Under the pieces are notes generated by a model that saw nothing but the letters and a program-made list of their open reading frames with translations, ran no database searches and was not told the DNA's origin. A DNA stretch of 64,000 bases. Origin: CAVUCH01 sp963763095 (GTDB lineage: Bacteria > Acidobacteriota > Vicinamibacteria > Vicinamibacterales > JAENWD01). Below are positions 53,045 through 62,179 of this stretch, piece after piece (the stretch's first letter is position 1; the number at the start of each line of letters is the position of its first letter). A program made the position numbers and the translations under genes. The stretch is taken from NCBI GenBank assembly GCA_963763095.1, contig CAVXNR010000009.1, positions 1 through 64,000 on the forward strand, read 5' to 3'.

Positions 53045-54451
53045 TCACGCTCTCTTCGTCCGGCCGGCCCGTCGACGTACGTGAATCCGGATCGGCGTAC
53101 CGAGGAAGCCGAACTCGTCCCGCAGGCGGTTCTGAAGGAACCGCTCGTACGAGAAATGGAAATTGGTCGCAACGTTCGTGAAGAACACGAACGTCGGGGG
53201 CGCGACCGCCGTCTGCGCAGCATACAGGATGCGGACCTCCCGCCGGCCCGGGCTCGCCGGGGGATGCTCGGCCGTGACCTCTGCCACGAACCGATTCAGC
53301 TCGCCCGTGCTCACCCGCTTCCGCCTGGACGCCGCCACGCGATCGATCATCTCGAGCAGCCGCGGGGTGCGCTCGCCGCTCGCCGCCGAGATGTGCATCA
53401 CCGGCGCCCAGTCCAGGAACTTCAGTTGATGGCGCACCGTCTCGTCAAAGCCCTTGGAGAAATCGGGACCACGGTCCTTCATCAGGTCCCACTTGTTCGC
53501 GGCGATGATGACGCCACACCCTGCTTTGTCGGCCTCCCCCGCGATGGCCGCATCCTGATCGGTGGCGCCCACGGTCGCATCGACCAGCAGCACGACCACG
53601 TCGGCGCGTTCGATGGCGCGACGGGCCACCATCACGCTGAGGCTTTCCAGCTGGCCGGATCGCGACACGCGCCCCGGGCGCCTGATCCCCGCGGTATCCA
53701 CGATCCGGAACGTTCGCCGGTGCCAGCGCAGTACCACGTCGACCGCGTCGCGCGTGGTGCCGGGCACCTCGCTCACTACCATCCGCTCCTCGCGTAGGAG
53801 CCGATTCACCAGGGAGGACTTCCCGGCATTCGGGCGCCCGATGATGGCGATGCCAACCTCCTGGAGTTCGGGAGTGGAAGCGGTCTCGCCGGCCTGGTCT
53901 TCCTCCGCAGCTGCGTCGGACGACGGCAGTTTCCGGGCGCCGCGGAAGCCAGGCAGCCGCTTGATCACCTCGTCGAGGAGGTCGTCCACCCCCGTGCCGT
54001 GTTCGGCCGATATTTCCACGACCGGGTTCAGGCCGAGCTCGAAGAACTGAACGGCGGCCTCCCGTGCGACGCGGATGTCGGTCTTGTTCACGACCGCCAC
54101 CATCGGCTTGCCGAGCGCCCGCACGCGCTGCGCCACATCGAGATCGCCGGCGACGAGGCCGGACTCGCCGTCGAACACGGCCAGCACGAGATCGGCCTGC
54201 GCGAGCGCCCGATTCCCCTGCTCGACGACGAGGGCGTGCAGCGGATCCTCGCTTGCCCCGAACAGCCCGCCCGTGTCGACCATCGAGAAGCGGGTCTCGT
54301 TCCACGTCACCGGATACTCGATCGTGTCGCGCGTGGTGCCTGGCACTGCAGTAACGATGGCGCGGCGCGTGCGGGTGATGCGGTTGAACAGCGTCGACTT
54401 TCCGACGTTGGGGCGGCCGGCGAGCACGACGAGTGGAAGGGAATGGTCCAC
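53045..54451 (-). CDS. der: Ribosome-assembly GTPase Der
   Basis: 468 residues: two tandem G domains and a KH-like C-terminal domain, the hallmark of Der (EngA), which matures the 50S subunit. G domain 1 has GRPNVGKST, the G3 DTGG and the G4 NKTD. G domain 2 has GRPNAGKSS, DTAG and NKWD. The C-terminal domain begins near residue 355 and ends in VRRRAGRTKRA. An acidic linker (SSDAAAEEDQAGE) joins the two G domains. Essential in most bacteria. Confidence 0.96.
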   Translation of the reverse strand: MDHSLPLVVLAGRPNVGKSTLFNRITRTRRAIVTAVPGTTRDTIEYPVTWNETRFSMVDTGGLFGASEDPLHALVVEQGNRALAQADLVLAVFDGESGLVAGDLDVAQRVRALGKPMVAVVNKTDIRVAREAAVQFFELGLNPVVEISAEHGTGVDDLLDEVIKRLPGFRGARKLPSSDAAAEEDQAGETASTPELQEVGIAIIGRPNAGKSSLVNRLLREERMVVSEVPGTTRDAVDVVLRWHRRTFRIVDTAGIRRPGRVSRSGQLESLSVMVARRAIERADVVVLLVDATVGATDQDAAIAGEADKAGCGVIIAANKWDLMKDRGPDFSKGFDETVRHQLKFLDWAPVMHISAASGERTPRLLEMIDRVAASRRKRVSTGELNRFVAEVTAEHPPASPGRREVRILYAAQTAVAPPTFVFFTNVATNFHFSYERFLQNRLRDEFGFLGTPIRIHVRRRAGRTKRA

Positions 54452-54593
54452 GGATCAGGTTCCCAACCGATTCGCCCCACAGACGAGCGGCATCATGCCG
54501 ACCATGGACGGCTCCCGATGCGCCACAGAACGGTTGTTGACTCCATAAGTCCCGCGTTTTATGATACTTAACGGTTTCGCAGGAGTCTCCCGC

Positions 54594-54863
54594 ATGATCA
54601 AGCTCGACATCGTGAACGAGGTTTCCAAAATCGCCGACATCACGAAGGTCAAGGCCGAGCTTGCCGTCGACGCGGTGTTCGATGCCATGCGGGTGTCGAT
54701 GCAGCGTGGGGAGCGGATTGAACTACGGGGTTTCGGCGTCTTCCAGGTCAAGCCCCGCAAGCGCGGCATCGGCCGCAACCCCCGGACGGGCAAGGAAGTC
54801 CGCATTCCACCGGGGCGGACGATTCGATTCAAGCCTGGCAAGGACCTTCAGAATATCAGCTAG
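54594..54863 (+). CDS. HU-family DNA-binding protein
   Basis: An 89-residue histone-like protein: helical dimer core (MIKLDIVNEVSKIADITKV) and beta-arm with GFGVFQVKPRKRGIGRNPRTG and the DNA-bending IPPGRTIRFKPGK. It could be HU or an IHF subunit, as both share this form. An AGGAG stands upstream of ATG 54594. It is divergent from der with 142 bp between. Confidence 0.92.
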   Translation: MIKLDIVNEVSKIADITKVKAELAVDAVFDAMRVSMQRGERIELRGFGVFQVKPRKRGIGRNPRTGKEVRIPPGRTIRFKPGKDLQNIS

Positions 54864-54890
54864 TCGGCCTCTGCACCCGGGAACTCACGA

Positions 54891-55892
54891 TTGTCCACCT
54901 CCGCTCGCGTTCCGTCTGCCCCGCAGGAGCCTGAGTTCCTCGGGCTCGACCCAGCCGACGCTCGTGCTTTCCAGCCAGCTTACGCCCCGTGGCAGGCCCC
55001 CGGACCCGTGCGGAAACGGCGGCCGTGGATCAACGCGGTGCTGCTCCTGGCAACCCTGGCCACGACCACCGGCATGGGCGCCCTGCACTATGCCGGGTTC
55101 AAGGCAGGGTTCACCAACGCGGTCCCCGCGCTCGGTGTCTCGCTCTTCCTGAACGGCCTCTGGTACAGCCTCACGATCCTGGCGATCCTGGGCTGCCATG
55201 AGCTGGGCCATTACTACGCCTGCCGCTATTACCGGGTGGATGCGTCACTGCCGTACTTCCTGCCGGCGCCGATCCTGACCGGGACGCTCGGCGCCTTCAT
55301 TCGCATCCGGGAGCCAATCCGGACGAAGCGCATTCTGTTCGACATCGGCGTGGCGGGTCCGCTCGCCGGGTTCGTGATCGCCGTGCCCGCGCTGGTGATC
55401 GGACTGATGCTCTCGAATCTCGCGCCCTTGCCGCCGACGTTCAGCGGGCTGGCACTCGGAGAGCCGCTGCTGTTCAAGGGAGCCGCACGGATGATCTGGG
55501 GAGCCGAGCCACACGGCTACGCGTTGAACCTGCACCCGATGGCATTCGCCGCGTGGTTCGGGCTGCTCGCCACAGCGCTGAACCTGTTCCCGATCGGCCA
55601 GCTCGATGGCGGACACATCGCGTATGCAGTGCTCGGGCGGCGCGCCACGGTGGTCACCTACGGGGCCATCGGCTGCGCGCTCGTCCTGACGTATTTCTCA
55701 TCGAGCTGGCTGGTGTGGACGGCGCTGGTGATCACGATGCTGTTCTTCTTCGGGCCCCGTCACCCTCAGACGACCGACGAGCATGTCCCGCTCGATCGTG
55801 CCCGCCTGGGCATTGCCATCCTCGCCCTTGCTATCTTCATCGTCTGCTTCACGCCAGCGCCTATCGAGGTGATTCAGCTGCTGCCGCACTGA
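54891..55892 (+). CDS. Site-2 protease (M50) family membrane metalloprotease
   Basis: 333 residues with about six to seven membrane helices. The zinc site is HELGHYYACRYY near residue 103, with the third ligand Asp in NLFPIGQLDGGHI near 237. GTLGAFIRIREPI is the typical membrane-edge strand. Such enzymes cut membrane proteins, for example anti-sigma factors. The start is TTG 54891; the N-terminal 45 residues are cytosolic. It follows the HU gene by 27 bp. Confidence 0.9.
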   Translation: MSTSARVPSAPQEPEFLGLDPADARAFQPAYAPWQAPGPVRKRRPWINAVLLLATLATTTGMGALHYAGFKAGFTNAVPALGVSLFLNGLWYSLTILAILGCHELGHYYACRYYRVDASLPYFLPAPILTGTLGAFIRIREPIRTKRILFDIGVAGPLAGFVIAVPALVIGLMLSNLAPLPPTFSGLALGEPLLFKGAARMIWGAEPHGYALNLHPMAFAAWFGLLATALNLFPIGQLDGGHIAYAVLGRRATVVTYGAIGCALVLTYFSSSWLVWTALVITMLFFFGPRHPQTTDEHVPLDRARLGIAILALAIFIVCFTPAPIEVIQLLPH

Positions 55893-55909
55893 GTCTCTAG
55901 AGGGACATA

Positions 55910-55927
55910 GCAGGGCTGAAGCCCTGC
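55910..55927. repeat. REP-like palindrome between convergent genes
   Basis: GCAGGGCT, GA, AGCCCTGC: a perfect 8-bp stem lying between the M50 stop (55892) and the priA stop (55938). It can serve both genes as terminator. Its make-up (arm, TGA core, arm) resembles the palindrome at 9299-9318. Confidence 0.55.
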
Positions 55928-55937
55928 CCCACAAGAG

Positions 55938-58451
55938 TCACATCACTGACAGCGGATCGATGTCGATGGTGACGCGCCGCTGCAAGTCAGGCATCGCAGC
56001 CACGGCCTGCTGAAGCGCCTCGCGCATCGACGTGCGCCTGGTGCCTTTCAAAAAGATCTGCGCGCGGTATTCGCCTCTCAACTTGCCGAGCGGTGCGGGG
56101 GCCGGTCCCAGCACCTGGAACGCCCCGGCCACGGCCGCGATCCGCACGCGCGCCGCGAGATCGGCCGCGTCGTCCATCGCCCGGCCGAAGGCTGGCGCGC
56201 GGACGACGGCGTTGATGAGGCTCACAACCGGTGGATACCGCATCGCCCGCCGATAGCGAATCTCGTGGTCGTAGAAAGTGCGGTAGTCCTGGCGGCACGC
56301 GAGCTGGATGCTGTAATGCTCCGGAAACAGCGTCTGCACGATCGCTTCGCCGGCGAGGTCTCCCCTGCCCGCCCGGCCAGCGACCTGCGTCAGCAACTGA
56401 AAGGTGCGCTCGCTCGCCCGAAAATCCGGCAGTCCGAGGCCGACGTCCGCTGAAATTACGCCTACCAGCGTCACCGCCGGGAAGTCGTGTCCCTTCGCGA
56501 TCATCTGCGTGCCGACGATGACGTCCAGCTCACCGCGGGCAAACCGCGCCAACACGCTCTGAATCGCTCCCCGGCGCTGCATGGTGTCGCGATCCACTCG
56601 CGCCACGCGTGCCGAGGGCATCAGGCGGCGCACCTCCGCCTCGACCTGCTCCGTCCCGTATCCGACGTGTTCCAGGTAGGGCCCAGCGCAGTTCGTGCAC
56701 GCGTTCGGCACGGCCGTCGAGTGATTGCAGTAATGGCAGCGCGCCCGCGGAGCGCCGTGCCGCGGCCGGTGGACGGTCAGCGAGATGCTGCAATTCGGGC
56801 AATCGAGCGTCGCGCCGCACTGGCGGCAGAACACCGAGGTCGAGAAGCCACGACGATTGAGCAGCAGCAACGCCTGCTCGCCTCGCGTCAGGCGGCGCTC
56901 GAGCGCACCGACCAGCGTGGCGCTCAGAATGACCTCCGGGCCCTCTTCCGCGAGCACCTCGCGCATGTTGACGACGCAGACGTCCGCCAGAGGACGATTG
57001 AGGACGCGGCGGTCCAGCGTGATGAGCTCGAACCGGCCGTCCAGCGCATGCCTGTAGCTCTCCATGGACGGCGTGGCCAATCCGAGGACGACGAGCGCGC
57101 GGGCCTGCCGCGCGCGCACGATCGCCAGATCGCGTCCGTTGTAGCGCGGCGTCTCCTCCTGTTTGTAGGAGTGATCGTGCTCCTCGTCGACGATGATGAG
57201 GCCGGGATCGTCGAGCGGCGAGAAGACCGCCGAGCGCGTGCCCACGACGATGTCGACTGCGCCGCTGCGGATGCGGTGCCATTGGTCGTGGCGTTCGCCG
57301 TCCGACAGCCCGCTGTGCTGCACAGCGACGCGATCGCCAAAGACCTCGCGAAACACGGCGGCGACCGCTGGCGTCAGTGCAATTTCCGGAACCAGGACGA
57401 GCACCGTGCGACCGGCCGTCAGCGTTTCGGCCGCCACGCGGAGGTACAGCTCCGTCTTGCCGCTGCCGGTCACGCCGTGCAGCAGTGCCACGTGGAACTG
57501 GCCGGCCGCCACGTGCTTCCGCAGCCGGGCGAACGCGTCGGCCTGTTCGGGGGTGAGGTCCCGGCTCCCCGGCGCGCCGCTCGCTGACGGCGGAACGGCG
57601 CCGGCAGCCAGCGCCGCGGCCGACACGAAGGGGTTGCGCTCGCTTCGCTCGTCCCGCACGGACACGAGACCACGGCGCGCGAGACGCTTCACGGTCTCCG
57701 CACCAACGCCACGCTCTCGCAGCACGCGCACCGAGAGGCCGTGCGGTACGCCGCGAAGGGCATCAAGAGCAGCGGATTGCTTCTCCCCGAGCGCAGCGAA
57801 CGCGGCGGCTGCCTCGTTGTCCGCAGTCGTGGCCGTTACGGCACCAGCGAGCGCCTGCCCTTCCACGGTGAGCGACACGACCCTCACCGTGCGAAACGCG
57901 GACGCCTTGCCTCTCAAGACCGGTGCCGACGCGATCCAGCCATCGCGCAGGAGGCCGCGGAGGGCCGTATCGATGCTGCCGCGCACGCCACCGGCAGCCT
58001 CCCCGATCTCTCGTGTGCTGAAGCTGCGACCATCCGCGATTGCACGGAGCACCACGATCGCCGCGCCGCCGGCATCGCCGCTCGCCGACGTCAGGCGGGC
58101 GCGGCCGGCATCCGTGATCGAGACACGACGCTCGCTCTCGACCCACGCAAAGGGCGGCATGGCCGCGGCGACCGTCTCGCCGGGACCAGCCACGTAGTAC
58201 TCGGCCGCCCAGAGCGCGAGATCAACGATATGTCCAGGCAGGAACGCCGCGTCGTCGAGCACCTCCAGCACTGATTTGAGCTCGACGCATGGCGGTGCGT
58301 CGGCGAGGGTGCCCACCACGCACCCCGTCACCTGCCGCGTGCCGAGCGGCACGAGCACCCGCGCTCCCCGCACCGGAGGGGTCATCCCATCAGGAACGTC
58401 GTACGTGAGGAGGCTGAGAAAGGGGACGGGGACGGCTACGAGGACGGGCAT
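55938..58451 (-). CDS. priA: Primosomal helicase PriA
   Basis: 837 residues, a 3'-5' DNA helicase that restarts stalled replication forks. The N-terminal 3'BD and winged-helix domains cover residues 1-270; helicase motifs follow: GVTGSGKTELYL (Walker A), DEEHD (DEAH box in its PriA form), GLATPS, GRAGRG. The zinc-binding cysteine cluster (CRQCGATLDCPNC ... CHYCNHSTAVPNACTNC) is complete. The start is the ATG at 58451; the stop is 46 bp from the convergent M50 gene. Confidence 0.95.
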   Translation of the reverse strand: MPVLVAVPVPFLSLLTYDVPDGMTPPVRGARVLVPLGTRQVTGCVVGTLADAPPCVELKSVLEVLDDAAFLPGHIVDLALWAAEYYVAGPGETVAAAMPPFAWVESERRVSITDAGRARLTSASGDAGGAAIVVLRAIADGRSFSTREIGEAAGGVRGSIDTALRGLLRDGWIASAPVLRGKASAFRTVRVVSLTVEGQALAGAVTATTADNEAAAAFAALGEKQSAALDALRGVPHGLSVRVLRERGVGAETVKRLARRGLVSVRDERSERNPFVSAAALAAGAVPPSASGAPGSRDLTPEQADAFARLRKHVAAGQFHVALLHGVTGSGKTELYLRVAAETLTAGRTVLVLVPEIALTPAVAAVFREVFGDRVAVQHSGLSDGERHDQWHRIRSGAVDIVVGTRSAVFSPLDDPGLIIVDEEHDHSYKQEETPRYNGRDLAIVRARQARALVVLGLATPSMESYRHALDGRFELITLDRRVLNRPLADVCVVNMREVLAEEGPEVILSATLVGALERRLTRGEQALLLLNRRGFSTSVFCRQCGATLDCPNCSISLTVHRPRHGAPRARCHYCNHSTAVPNACTNCAGPYLEHVGYGTEQVEAEVRRLMPSARVARVDRDTMQRRGAIQSVLARFARGELDVIVGTQMIAKGHDFPAVTLVGVISADVGLGLPDFRASERTFQLLTQVAGRAGRGDLAGEAIVQTLFPEHYSIQLACRQDYRTFYDHEIRYRRAMRYPPVVSLINAVVRAPAFGRAMDDAADLAARVRIAAVAGAFQVLGPAPAPLGKLRGEYRAQIFLKGTRRTSMREALQQAVAAMPDLQRRVTIDIDPLSVM

Positions 58452-58455
58452 TCAG

Positions 58456-58601
58456 AATGCACGATGCAGAATGCACAATGCACAATGCAAGAGGCCGAAC
58501 CAGCATGCCTGGCGGAAGGAAGCGCGCAAACGCGAAGCGCAATCACCATCACTCGTGATGGGGTTGGCAGCGTGTGCATTGTGCATTCTGCATCGTGCAT
58601 T
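58456..58601. repeat. Inverted repeat with 29-bp perfect arms of heptamer type
   Basis: Arms at 58456-58484 and 58573-58601 are perfect reverse complements over 29 bp, separated by 88 bp. Each arm is built of 7-bp units (AATGCAC, GATGCAG, AATGCAC, AATGCAC). It lies between priA and the uracil-DNA glycosylase gene, and the right arm includes the last base of the glycosylase stop codon. It may fold into one long hairpin. Confidence 0.8.
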
Positions 58602-59409
58602 ACGTCGAAGGCCCGTCCTCCCTCAACACCTCCATCACTGCCTTCATGTCCTCCCACACGTCACGCTTGGCCGCTGGGTTGCGCAGGAGGTAGGACGGGT
58701 GAAATGTCGGCATCACGCGGGTGTCGCCGACCTGATGAAAGCGTCCGCGAATCCTCGAGATCGGCTCTGTGGTGCGGAGCAGGGTCTGTGCGGCGAACTT
58801 GCCCAGCGCGACCACGACGGCCGGCTTGATGACGTCCATCTGCCGCATCAGGAATGGCTCGCACTGCTCGATCTCGTCGGGCTCGGGATTGCGGTTGCCC
58901 GGCGGGCGGCACTTCACGACATTCGCAATGTAGACGTCCTCGCGCTCGAGGCCCATGGCCTTGATGATCTGCGTCAGCAGCTGACCGGCGCGGCCGACGA
59001 ACGGCACGCCTTGTTCGTCTTCCTCGGCACCGGGGCCCTCGCCGACGAACATCAGCCGCGCCTCGGCGTTGCCGGTGCCGAATACCAGCTTGATTCGTCC
59101 CTTGTGCAGCTTGCAGCGTGTGCACTCACCCAGGTCTGAGCGGACGATGGCCAGCGCCTCGGCGGGTGACCGCATGAAAGGCGTGCCATGCGACCCAGGT
59201 GACGCTGAGGCTGACGCTGTGCCGGCCGCAGGGGGCATGACCTGCCCGCTATCAGGTTCCGCTCGAGCGTCCGGCGTGGGGGCGAGAGCCGGCGGTGCCG
59301 GAGCGGCGCTTGCGCGGGCACGCCAGGCACGATCGCGTGAAAAGCCCTCCACGCCGAGCTCGGCGTAGTAGCGCAGGTGTTCGACAACATCACGGGGATC
59401 CGTGGGCAT
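58600..59409 (-). CDS. Family 4 uracil-DNA glycosylase (Fe-S)
   Basis: 269 residues. The catalytic domain (about 85-265) has the 4Fe-4S ligands in CTRCKLHKGR and CRPPGNRNP...IEQC, motif A GEGPGAEEDEQGVPFVGRAGQLL (in blocks) and the motif B-like HPSYLL. It removes uracil from DNA in base-excision repair. The N-terminal 90 residues are Ala/Pro-rich and variable, as in many relatives. The gene ends inside the inverted repeat at 58573-58601. Confidence 0.92.
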   Translation of the reverse strand: MPTDPRDVVEHLRYYAELGVEGFSRDRAWRARASAAPAPPALAPTPDARAEPDSGQVMPPAAGTASASASPGSHGTPFMRSPAEALAIVRSDLGECTRCKLHKGRIKLVFGTGNAEARLMFVGEGPGAEEDEQGVPFVGRAGQLLTQIIKAMGLEREDVYIANVVKCRPPGNRNPEPDEIEQCEPFLMRQMDVIKPAVVVALGKFAAQTLLRTTEPISRIRGRFHQVGDTRVMPTFHPSYLLRNPAAKRDVWEDMKAVMEVLREDGPST

Positions 59410-59417
59410 GGACGCGA

Positions 59418-60635
59418 TCAGGATACCGGGGTGGGTACGGTCGCCAGCAGCTGGGCGAGCCGATCGAGGATTGTACCGGCAACCGCGGCCTTGCTGGCGA
59501 GGGCGACCGTTTCGTCGGGCCCGTCGCCGATGAGGGTAACCGCATTCGTGTCCACCTCGAACCCGGCGTCGGATCGTGACACGTCATTCGCGACGATCAC
59601 GTCGATTCCTTTACGCAGGCGCTTGGCGCGTGCGCGCTCGACGACATCGTGTGTCTCCGCAGCAAAGCCGACCAGGACCGGTCGCCGGCCCCCTCGCGCT
59701 GCGCGCCACGACGCCAGGGCTCCCAGGATGTCAGGCGTCCGCGTCAGCTGCAGCGTCATTGTCTCCGAGTCGTGGGGAATCTTCTGCACGGCAGGTGACG
59801 CCGGCGTGTAGTTCGCGACCGCTGCGGCCATGACGACCGCGTCTGCGCCTTCGGCCAGCGACAGCATCGCGTCGTGCATGTCCGCGGCCGTCCGCACACG
59901 CACGACCTCGCGCACAGCCGGCGGCTGCAGCCCTGTCGGCCCGCTCACGAGCACCACGTCGGCGCCGCGGGCAGCGGCTTCCGCGGCGATCGCATATCCC
60001 ATACGGCCGCTCGACCGATTCCCCACGAAGCGCACGGGATCGAGATCCTCGAACGTCGGCCCGGCGCTCACAATCAGGCGCCGGCCCCGCAGCGGCCCGT
60101 CGCCGCGTACCAGCTGATCGGCAGCCGTCACGACCTCGTCCGGTTCGGCGAGCCTGCCCTTGCCGACCCATCCACAGGCAAGGAAGCCTTCACCGGGCTC
60201 AACGAAACGAACGCCGCGCGCGGCCAGCGTTGCGAGATTGCGCTGGACGGCCGGGTGCTGGAGCATGTGCGTATTCATCGCGGGCGCCACCAGCACCGGC
60301 GCGCGCGTGGCGAGATACAGAGAGGACAGGAAGTCGTCGGCGATACCGTTCGCGAGCTTGCCAATGGTGTTGGCAGTGGCTGGCGCGATGAGCAGCAGGC
60401 TGATGTCGCTGGCAATCGAGATGTGCTCGATATCCGCGTTGCTGCCGGGGCTCCACTGGTCCGTGATCACGCGGCGGCTGGTGATCGCCTCGAACGTGAG
60501 CGGGCCCACGAAGCGGCGGGCGGAGCGCGTCATGATCGCGACGACCTCGTGACCGCGCTTCTGCAGACCGCGTGCGACCTCGATCGCTTTGTAAGCGCCA
60601 ATCCCGCCGGTGATGCCGAGGGCTATCAGAGACAT
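59418..60635 (-). CDS. coaBC: Phosphopantothenoylcysteine synthetase/decarboxylase
   Basis: A 405-residue bifunctional coenzyme A enzyme. CoaC (1-185) has ITGGIGAYKAIEVARGL, the active-site His region IEHISIASD, PATANTIGKLANG and APAMNTHM. CoaB (190-405) has VSAGPTFEDLDPVRFVGNRSSGRMG and ends in a dinucleotide-binding core. The open frame extends upstream into gmk, but MSLIALGITGG (ATG 60635) is the standard N-terminus. It starts 20 bp after gmk ends; the rpoZ gene often found between them is not here. Confidence 0.95.
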   Translation of the reverse strand: MSLIALGITGGIGAYKAIEVARGLQKRGHEVVAIMTRSARRFVGPLTFEAITSRRVITDQWSPGSNADIEHISIASDISLLLIAPATANTIGKLANGIADDFLSSLYLATRAPVLVAPAMNTHMLQHPAVQRNLATLAARGVRFVEPGEGFLACGWVGKGRLAEPDEVVTAADQLVRGDGPLRGRRLIVSAGPTFEDLDPVRFVGNRSSGRMGYAIAAEAAARGADVVLVSGPTGLQPPAVREVVRVRTAADMHDAMLSLAEGADAVVMAAAVANYTPASPAVQKIPHDSETMTLQLTRTPDILGALASWRAARGGRRPVLVGFAAETHDVVERARAKRLRKGIDVIVANDVSRSDAGFEVDTNAVTLIGDGPDETVALASKAAVAGTILDRLAQLLATVPTPVS

Positions 60636-60655
60636 GTGCCGTTCCAGGTTCGGTG

Positions 60656-61282
60656 TTACACGCGGCGGGGCGCGGCGCGGAAGCTCTCGATGATCGCGTC
60701 GGCCTGGGGCTGCATCGCGCGCAGCCGCGAACGTTCTGCTTCGACAATCGCCCGCAACCGCGCGACCGCGCTGTCCACATCGTCGTTGATGACGACGTAC
60801 TCGTATTCCGCGACCGCGGCGACCTCCTGCTGCGCCACCGCGAGCCGCCGCTGAATCTGCGGCTCGGAATCCTTGCTGCGCCGCCGCAGGCGGTCCTCGA
60901 GGATCTCGAAGGAGGGCGGCAGCACGAAAATCCCGACGTGCTCGAAGCTGGCATTCCGGACCTGGCGGGCACCCTGCACGTCGATGACGAGCACGAGGTC
61001 GCCGCCCGCGGCGAGCGCACGGCTGGTCTCGGCCGCGCCGGTGCCATACCAATTGCCGAACACCTGTGCGTGTTCGAGTAGATCGCCATTGGCGATCATC
61101 GCTTCGAAGCGCTCGCGGGAAATGAAATTATAGTCGACCCCATCCGCTTCCCCGGGCCGTGGCGGCCGGGATGTATACGACCGCGACATGGTGATGCCCT
61201 GCATGTCGCGCACGAGACGCTCCACCAGGGTCGTCTTGCCTGTGCCGGACGGTGCAGACACGATGAACAGCCGCCCGCTCAT
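60656..61282 (-). CDS. gmk: Guanylate kinase
   Basis: 208 residues. It converts GMP and ATP to GDP and ADP. Walker A SAPSGTGKTTL, the GMP-binding SRSYTSRPPRPGE and DYNFIS, and the lid region RLRRRSKDSEPQIQRR are all typical. It is 6 bp downstream of yicC and probably in one operon with it and coaBC. Confidence 0.95.
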   Translation of the reverse strand: MSGRLFIVSAPSGTGKTTLVERLVRDMQGITMSRSYTSRPPRPGEADGVDYNFISRERFEAMIANGDLLEHAQVFGNWYGTGAAETSRALAAGGDLVLVIDVQGARQVRNASFEHVGIFVLPPSFEILEDRLRRRSKDSEPQIQRRLAVAQQEVAAVAEYEYVVINDDVDSAVARLRAIVEAERSRLRAMQPQADAIIESFRAAPRRV

Positions 61283-61288
61283 CTCGTC

Positions 61289-62179
61289 TCACTCGACATT
61301 CTGGACCTGCTCCCGGAGCTTCTCCAGCTCGGCTTTCGCGGTCACGATCAGCTCCGAGACTCCAATCCCGTCGGCCTTCGAACCGATCGTGTTGATCTCG
61401 CGGTTCATCTCCTGCAGCAGGAAATCCAGTTTGCGCCCGCAGGGCTCGGGACTATCGCTGAGCGTGTCCCAATGCACGAGATGCGCCTGGAAGCGGGTGA
61501 CTTCCTCGCTGATGTCCGATCGCGCGGCAGTGCGTACGATCTCGGCCGCCAGCGTGGTGCGGTCCACTGACACGTCAGCGGCGAGCTCGTGCACGCGGTC
61601 GTGGAGCCGCGCTTCGAGCCTCGTGCGGCCGGCTGCCGCCGCCTCCGCAAGACCATCGATCAGCGCTTCGAGGAGGGCACGCCGCCCGGCGAAATCGGTT
61701 CGAAGCTGCGCCCCTTCGTGCGTCCGCATACGATCGAGGTCGGTCAACGCCCCGTCCACTGCGCGCTCCACCGCGTCGAGGAATGAGGCGGGAAGCGGCT
61801 CGGCGCTCGCCGAGCCCTCGCGAATGGAGAGCGCCTGTGGCAGGCGCAGCAGATCGCCCGGCGTCAACCGCCCCTCGATCAGTCCTTGATCGCGCGCCTG
61901 CGCCAGCGCGGCCTGCAGGGCACCGAGAAATGCGGCGTTCAATTCGACCTGCAGCGCAGCCTGCTGCCGCGGCTGCAGGCTGACGCTCAGCTCGACACGT
62001 CCCCGGGCGACGTGCCGCTGCACGGCAGCGCGCAAAGCGGGCTCGCGCTCGCTCACGCTCGCCGGCGTCCGCAGCTGCAGATCCAGATACCGGTGGTTCA
62101 CCGCACGGATGGTGACGCCGATCACGCCCATGTCGTTTTCATGCGTGATGGACGAGAAGCCGGTCATGCTCTTGATCAT
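61289..62179 (-). CDS. YicC/YloC family endoribonuclease
   Basis: 296 residues. It begins with the family signature MIKSMTGFSS and RAVNHRYLDLQLR, and ends with SEPCGRKLDFLLQEMNREINTIGSKA, the conserved C-terminal block with the catalytic Glu residues. YicC proteins are endoribonucleases active on small RNAs and mRNA. Its ATG overlaps the stop of the MsbA-like gene. The pairing with gmk is common in bacteria. Confidence 0.94.
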   Translation of the reverse strand: MIKSMTGFSSITHENDMGVIGVTIRAVNHRYLDLQLRTPASVSEREPALRAAVQRHVARGRVELSVSLQPRQQAALQVELNAAFLGALQAALAQARDQGLIEGRLTPGDLLRLPQALSIREGSASAEPLPASFLDAVERAVDGALTDLDRMRTHEGAQLRTDFAGRRALLEALIDGLAEAAAAGRTRLEARLHDRVHELAADVSVDRTTLAAEIVRTAARSDISEEVTRFQAHLVHWDTLSDSPEPCGRKLDFLLQEMNREINTIGSKADGIGVSELIVTAKAELEKLREQVQNVE

